Of a stretch of 64,000 bases of DNA, positions 61,210 to 64,000 are shown piece after piece. Numbering within the stretch: position 1 is the first letter of the stretch; the number at the start of each line of letters is the position of its first letter. Below the pieces are notes generated by a model. The model saw nothing but the letters and a program-made list of their open reading frames with translations. It had not been told where the DNA came from and ran no database searches. Made by a program: the position numbers and the translations under genes. Source of the DNA: JAXMBX01 sp046349635 (GTDB lineage Bacteria; Planctomycetota; Planctomycetia; Planctomycetales; Planctomycetaceae); assembly GCA_046349635.1 (NCBI GenBank), contig JAXMBX010000010.1:1-64000 (forward strand). Reading direction: 5' to 3'.

Positions 61210-61788
61210 TCACATGGAGGTGAGATCAAATTTGAGATCGGTCTGGGGTTTCCCTTTCTCGACATTGATTTTGATCATGCCGGGGCCGCCGCCCCGGTAC
61301 TTGGTGTAGATGGCCCCCATTTTCGGGTCATATCCCTTAGCCTTGGTAACGACTTCAGGCAGGGTCTCCTGAACGTCGAGAGCGAGGTTGAGATCTTCGC
61401 GGTCATCGCGCTCTTTCAACCGCGGGAGCCAGCGAAAGATGACAGCATATTCGCCCGGTTCCACCCCATCCCCCTGGCTGAACGTGGTATAAAACCATTT
61501 TCCATCTTTATCCGTGGTCCCGTATTGGCCGACGTGAGTGAAACGCCTTGATTCGGATTGCGCTTTCTGGACTTCGGCCATGGGGACCAGGAGAACATGA
61601 ACTCCCGGGACCGGCTGGCCGTCGATGGTGACCGTTCCCCCCACTTTGACGAGGTTCGAGGGGGGTTTAGCCCCGGGGCCACCGGATTCTTCGGTTCGAG
61701 GTCCTTTTTTCCCGTCTCCACAGCCTGAGATCAGGGCAAGAGCCAGGACCAAGCAGAAACTATGGAACGCTTGCCGGCGTACTATCAT
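61210..61788 (-). CDS. Lipoprotein with carboxypeptidase-regulatory-like domain
   Basis: A 192-residue lipoprotein. ATG 61788 (MIVRRQAFHSF) is favoured because GGAG lies 9 bases upstream; 61803 is an alternative. The signal peptide ends in a lipobox (LALISGC), followed by a Gly/Lys/Pro linker. The domain VKVGGTVTIDGQPVPGVHVLLVP, then GTTDKDGKWFYTTF and VEPGEYAVIF, is the transthyretin-like/carboxypeptidase-regulatory fold common in planctomycete lipoproteins next to type-II-pseudopilin-like DUF1559 genes. No DUF1559 gene is present here. The role is unknown. Confidence 0.87.
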   Translation of the reverse strand: MIVRRQAFHSFCLVLALALISGCGDGKKGPRTEESGGPGAKPPSNLVKVGGTVTIDGQPVPGVHVLLVPMAEVQKAQSESRRFTHVGQYGTTDKDGKWFYTTFSQGDGVEPGEYAVIFRWLPRLKERDDREDLNLALDVQETLPEVVTKAKGYDPKMGAIYTKYRGGGPGMIKINVEKGKPQTDLKFDLTSM

Positions 61789-62056
61789 AAGAGTCGTCTC
61801 CATGTCTGAATGAATTTTTGACGAAGAGTGAGATAACAGTGTTCACTCAAACCCATATCGAACGGATATGATTTTCGGAAGGCTAATGATCCGCTTCCAA
61901 GAGCTGGAAGTGCCTTCCGGGATCGATCGAGTCTCGAAGTCTCCGTAACGATCGGCTACGCGGACAATGGACTCTTTTTATCTTAACCCCGGAGCGGGGG
62001 ACATTCAACCGCCAGAAATTACGGAAGGCGTTTGCGGGAGCGGGGTTTCGCCGGGA

Positions 62057-62707
62057 TTACTTGCGGGCAGCAAGGGGGGCGAACGCACCAATGACCCGCT
62101 CCAGATCCTTGACCTCGGCCTCGGAGAGGAGTCCGGTGAGGTTGCGGCTGAGATCGCGGTCGGGGTGCCAGCGTCCGAGGACGTCGAACATGGGCTGAAT
62201 GTAGAAATCATTCAGGTGGAACTGCTGCTTGAACTCATGGGATTCTTCCGGGGGGAGATCCTCAAATTGGCTGATGAGGAGGAAGTCCCCCTCATTGGAA
62301 AGTTGCAGGTGCAGCGCCCGGAGTTCAGAGGCGAGTTGATGGTCGATGGAAATCTTGGCGTTGAGGGGGCCATTTTCCAGGAAGGGTTGCACCAGTTCCG
62401 GGAGTTTTTCCACCATGCGGGCGGAGGTCTCGCAGACGGCGTAGACGACGGCCTCGTCGACGAGATTGGCGTGAAATTCCTCCTTGGCGAGGTGCTTGCT
62501 CCAGGTCTCCGCGAGAAGCGAGAGCTGAACCTGGGGAGCGACGTCACGGAGGAAGGGGACTTGCGTCAGGAAGCCAAAGGGCTCCCGGTTCTCGGCGGGA
62601 ACCCGGCGAGAGAAGTCCATGAGTTCCAATGTCTCAATACATGCCAGTCGGAAGGCGACGTAACTGAGGCAGCTTTGCGGCAAGGTGTCAGTGCATATGG
62701 TAAGCAT
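62057..62707 (-). CDS. Protein of unknown function
   Basis: A 216-residue protein that I cannot assign. ATG 62707 (MLTICTDTLPQSC) has GAGGATC upstream and is preferred to 62725. It is rich in Leu, Glu and Phe, probably helical and soluble, without a signal peptide. Segments that might help a search are LSYVAFRLACIETLELMD, EEFHANLVDEAVVYAVCET, DFLLISQFEDLPPEE and FYIQPMFDVLGRWHPD. It is followed by a gap and stands alone. Confidence 0.7.
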   Translation of the reverse strand: MLTICTDTLPQSCLSYVAFRLACIETLELMDFSRRVPAENREPFGFLTQVPFLRDVAPQVQLSLLAETWSKHLAKEEFHANLVDEAVVYAVCETSARMVEKLPELVQPFLENGPLNAKISIDHQLASELRALHLQLSNEGDFLLISQFEDLPPEESHEFKQQFHLNDFYIQPMFDVLGRWHPDRDLSRNLTGLLSEAEVKDLERVIGAFAPLAARK

Positions 62708-62991
62708 GCACCGATCCTCGCACACGCTCGGAGAGGTGACAAGAAAAATTCAGAAAAACCCGGTGTCGGGCGCGTGGATTTTGGAAGAGGGGTGTCAGAG
62801 TTTTCGCGCCCGACAAGGTTCCCCCGGATCGTAATGTTTGACAGACCGTTTCAGGCCTGCTGCGCGGAAGAATCAAGGCGGAAAAATCGGCGCAATGTTC
62901 TTGCCAGGCCACGAAAAGGAGGGGTGATGTTTCGATGGGGGAACCGAGTTTTCATCCGCCGTTCAATGCGATTAGCGCGTCGGTCCCCCAC

Positions 62992-63777
62992 TCACTTAAC
63001 GAGGGATGTTTCGGGGACTTGAGAGGTCCAGAGGATGGCGTTCCAGAGGAGTTTCTGGAAGTTGGGATTATCCCAGTCTTTGAGTCCGCCGAGCGAGGTG
63101 TAAAAGAGCCTGCGGCCGTCACGTTCGCGGATCCAGGCGGCGGGGTGGCTGACGGAGTGGTCGGAGCATTCCCCCGTGAGAACGGGGACGCAATCCTCGG
63201 CCAAGGGGGAGGTCTTGTAGAGGGTGTACTCGGATTCCCACTTGTCGCCGACCCCTTTCAGGAGCGGGTGGGATGCCGCGGCAGGGATGCGGCTGATGAG
63301 GGTGTGCGTGCCAGTCCCGAGGTGGCCTTTGTAGTTGCCTCCCATGATGTCCTTGTCGAATTGGAGATAGTTCTGAAAGCCGTGGCTGGCGGTCCGGATG
63401 CCGATGATCGGCTTTTTCGATTCCACAAAACGGAGGAGTGGTTTCAATTCTTCGGGCGACACCTTGAGGCGGCGGGTGAAGAGGACGACGAGGTCGGCCT
63501 TGTCGAGATCTTCGAGTCCGGGGAGTTTATCCCCCTTGTCCTCAGCCAGCAGGAGGGTGCATTTGATGTGATACTTGTCTTCCAAAGCCTGCTTGAATTT
63601 GGGCATGGACTTGGCGGATTCGTACTCTCCGGAGCCGGAGATGAGACAGATTTTCAAAGGGTGTTCGGGGGAAACGTGGGGTGGTTCAGCGGCGGGGAGG
63701 GAGGGGGCGTATCCAGCGGTTGTGAGCAGGAGAACGACCGGGAGAATTTGCCAGAATCGGGAAGCAAAGGGGCGCAT
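62992..63777 (-). CDS. ThuA-like domain exported protein
   Basis: A 261-residue exported protein with the ThuA-like (glutamine-amidotransferase-like) fold. ATG 63777 (MRPFASRFWQILPVV) begins the signal peptide and has AGGA upstream; the extension to 63888 is not supported. Core segments are LKICLISGSGEYES, LEDLDKADLVVLFTRRLKVS, FVESKKPIIGIRTASHGFQNY, GTHTLISRIP, HPLLKGV and RLFYTSLGGLKDWDNPNFQ. The position of the amidotransferase nucleophile is Thr/Ala here (GIRTASHG), so it is unlikely to be a glutaminase. The family is often linked to carbohydrate metabolism in planctomycetes. Its role here is unproven. Confidence 0.9.
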   Translation of the reverse strand: MRPFASRFWQILPVVLLLTTAGYAPSLPAAEPPHVSPEHPLKICLISGSGEYESAKSMPKFKQALEDKYHIKCTLLLAEDKGDKLPGLEDLDKADLVVLFTRRLKVSPEELKPLLRFVESKKPIIGIRTASHGFQNYLQFDKDIMGGNYKGHLGTGTHTLISRIPAAASHPLLKGVGDKWESEYTLYKTSPLAEDCVPVLTGECSDHSVSHPAAWIRERDGRRLFYTSLGGLKDWDNPNFQKLLWNAILWTSQVPETSLVK

Positions 63778-64000
63778 GGTGATGAATCCTGTGAAAGCGG
63801 TTTCCTCGAAATGCGTAGTCGGCAACTGGGACCAGTTTGGCCGGGTTGCGGAGGAATTCCAAGCGGTTTTGGCACGTGGAGTCTGCAAAATCAGCCGAAA
63901 GTCGGGTGGGTTTTCAGAATTCGGTCTGAATTAGGAAAAGAGTCTGTAAGAAGGACTTGCGGCTCAAAAATGAGTCTGCTACAAGCCTCTCCGCCTCAGC
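63778..64000. other. Gene-free window end
   Basis: I see no coding frame, RNA or repeat that I can support in the last 223 bases. They would contain the promoter of the ThuA-like gene. Confidence 0.35.

Overview
The window looks like a chromosomal segment of a planctomycete (Planctomycetota, probably Planctomycetaceae or a close relative). The evidence is the family content: a DUF1549/DUF1553 cytochrome-type protein followed directly by a Tat-exported DUF1501 protein, an LEPR-XLL-type N-terminus on an ELWxxDGT-repeat surface protein, a DUF3500 protein, a TIGR03032-type protein, several PQQ/NHL propeller proteins, ThuA-like and regulatory-domain lipoproteins, and a genome-wide style of hairpin-rich intergenic repeats. 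No plasmid, phage or CRISPR locus was seen. No tRNA or rRNA gene was recognised.

Layout. 0-2.5 kb: end of a sugar ABC importer and a small exported protein. 2.5-5.2 kb: an Nramp-like transporter carrying an inserted EF-hand-like loop, with a UspA protein upstream of it. 5.5-13.7 kb: a 1330-residue protein of unknown function, a small unknown protein, a repetitive exported protein and a receiver-only response regulator. 14-17.8 kb: a compact leftward fatty-acid cluster (fabZ, fabG, acp, second fabZ, fabF). 18.2-22.8 kb: metF followed by metH, the latter cut by about a dozen indels. 23-29.2 kb: a second Nramp-like transporter, then a CzcA/CzcB-type metal efflux pair. 29.2-32.1 kb: FabZ-like dehydratase, small acidic secreted protein, DUF3500, HIT protein. 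32.1-32.8 kb: a 714-bp gene-free segment. 32.8-35.3 kb: TadE-like protein, DinB-like protein, zinc alcohol dehydrogenase. 35.8-38.5 kb: an AT-richer island holding a broken Ski2-type helicase with a possible C-terminal nuclease domain. 38.9-42.4 kb: broken ADP-ribosylglycohydrolase and an EF-G-like GTPase. 42.8-47.6 kb: propeller/toroid protein and the ELWxxDGT surface protein. 48-56 kb: TIGR03032-type protein, acetyltransferase, a leftward run of NHL, PhnD-like and PQQ proteins, then a membrane-anchored PQQ protein. 56.6-64 kb: DUF1549/DUF1553 plus DUF1501 pair, lipoprotein, unknown protein and ThuA-like protein.

Three window-wide signals matter more than most single genes. First, the + strand is visibly C-rich on the left (2.5-24 kb most clearly) and G-rich on the right (34-64 kb) whichever way the genes point. 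The change happens at about 31.7-33.6 kb, centred on the long gene-free segment, which is what a replication origin looks like. Second, gene-free gaps carry several families of short hairpin repeats in which the stem sequences change but stay base-paired. Third, at least nine genes are split by small indels, often in homopolymers, so part of the apparent gene decay is probably residual sequencing error. The best candidates for something undescribed are the covarying hairpin module, the skew switch, the EF-hand insertion in the Nramp-like transporter, the helicase with a possible nuclease domain, and the PhnD-like/PQQ pair that may be one protein.
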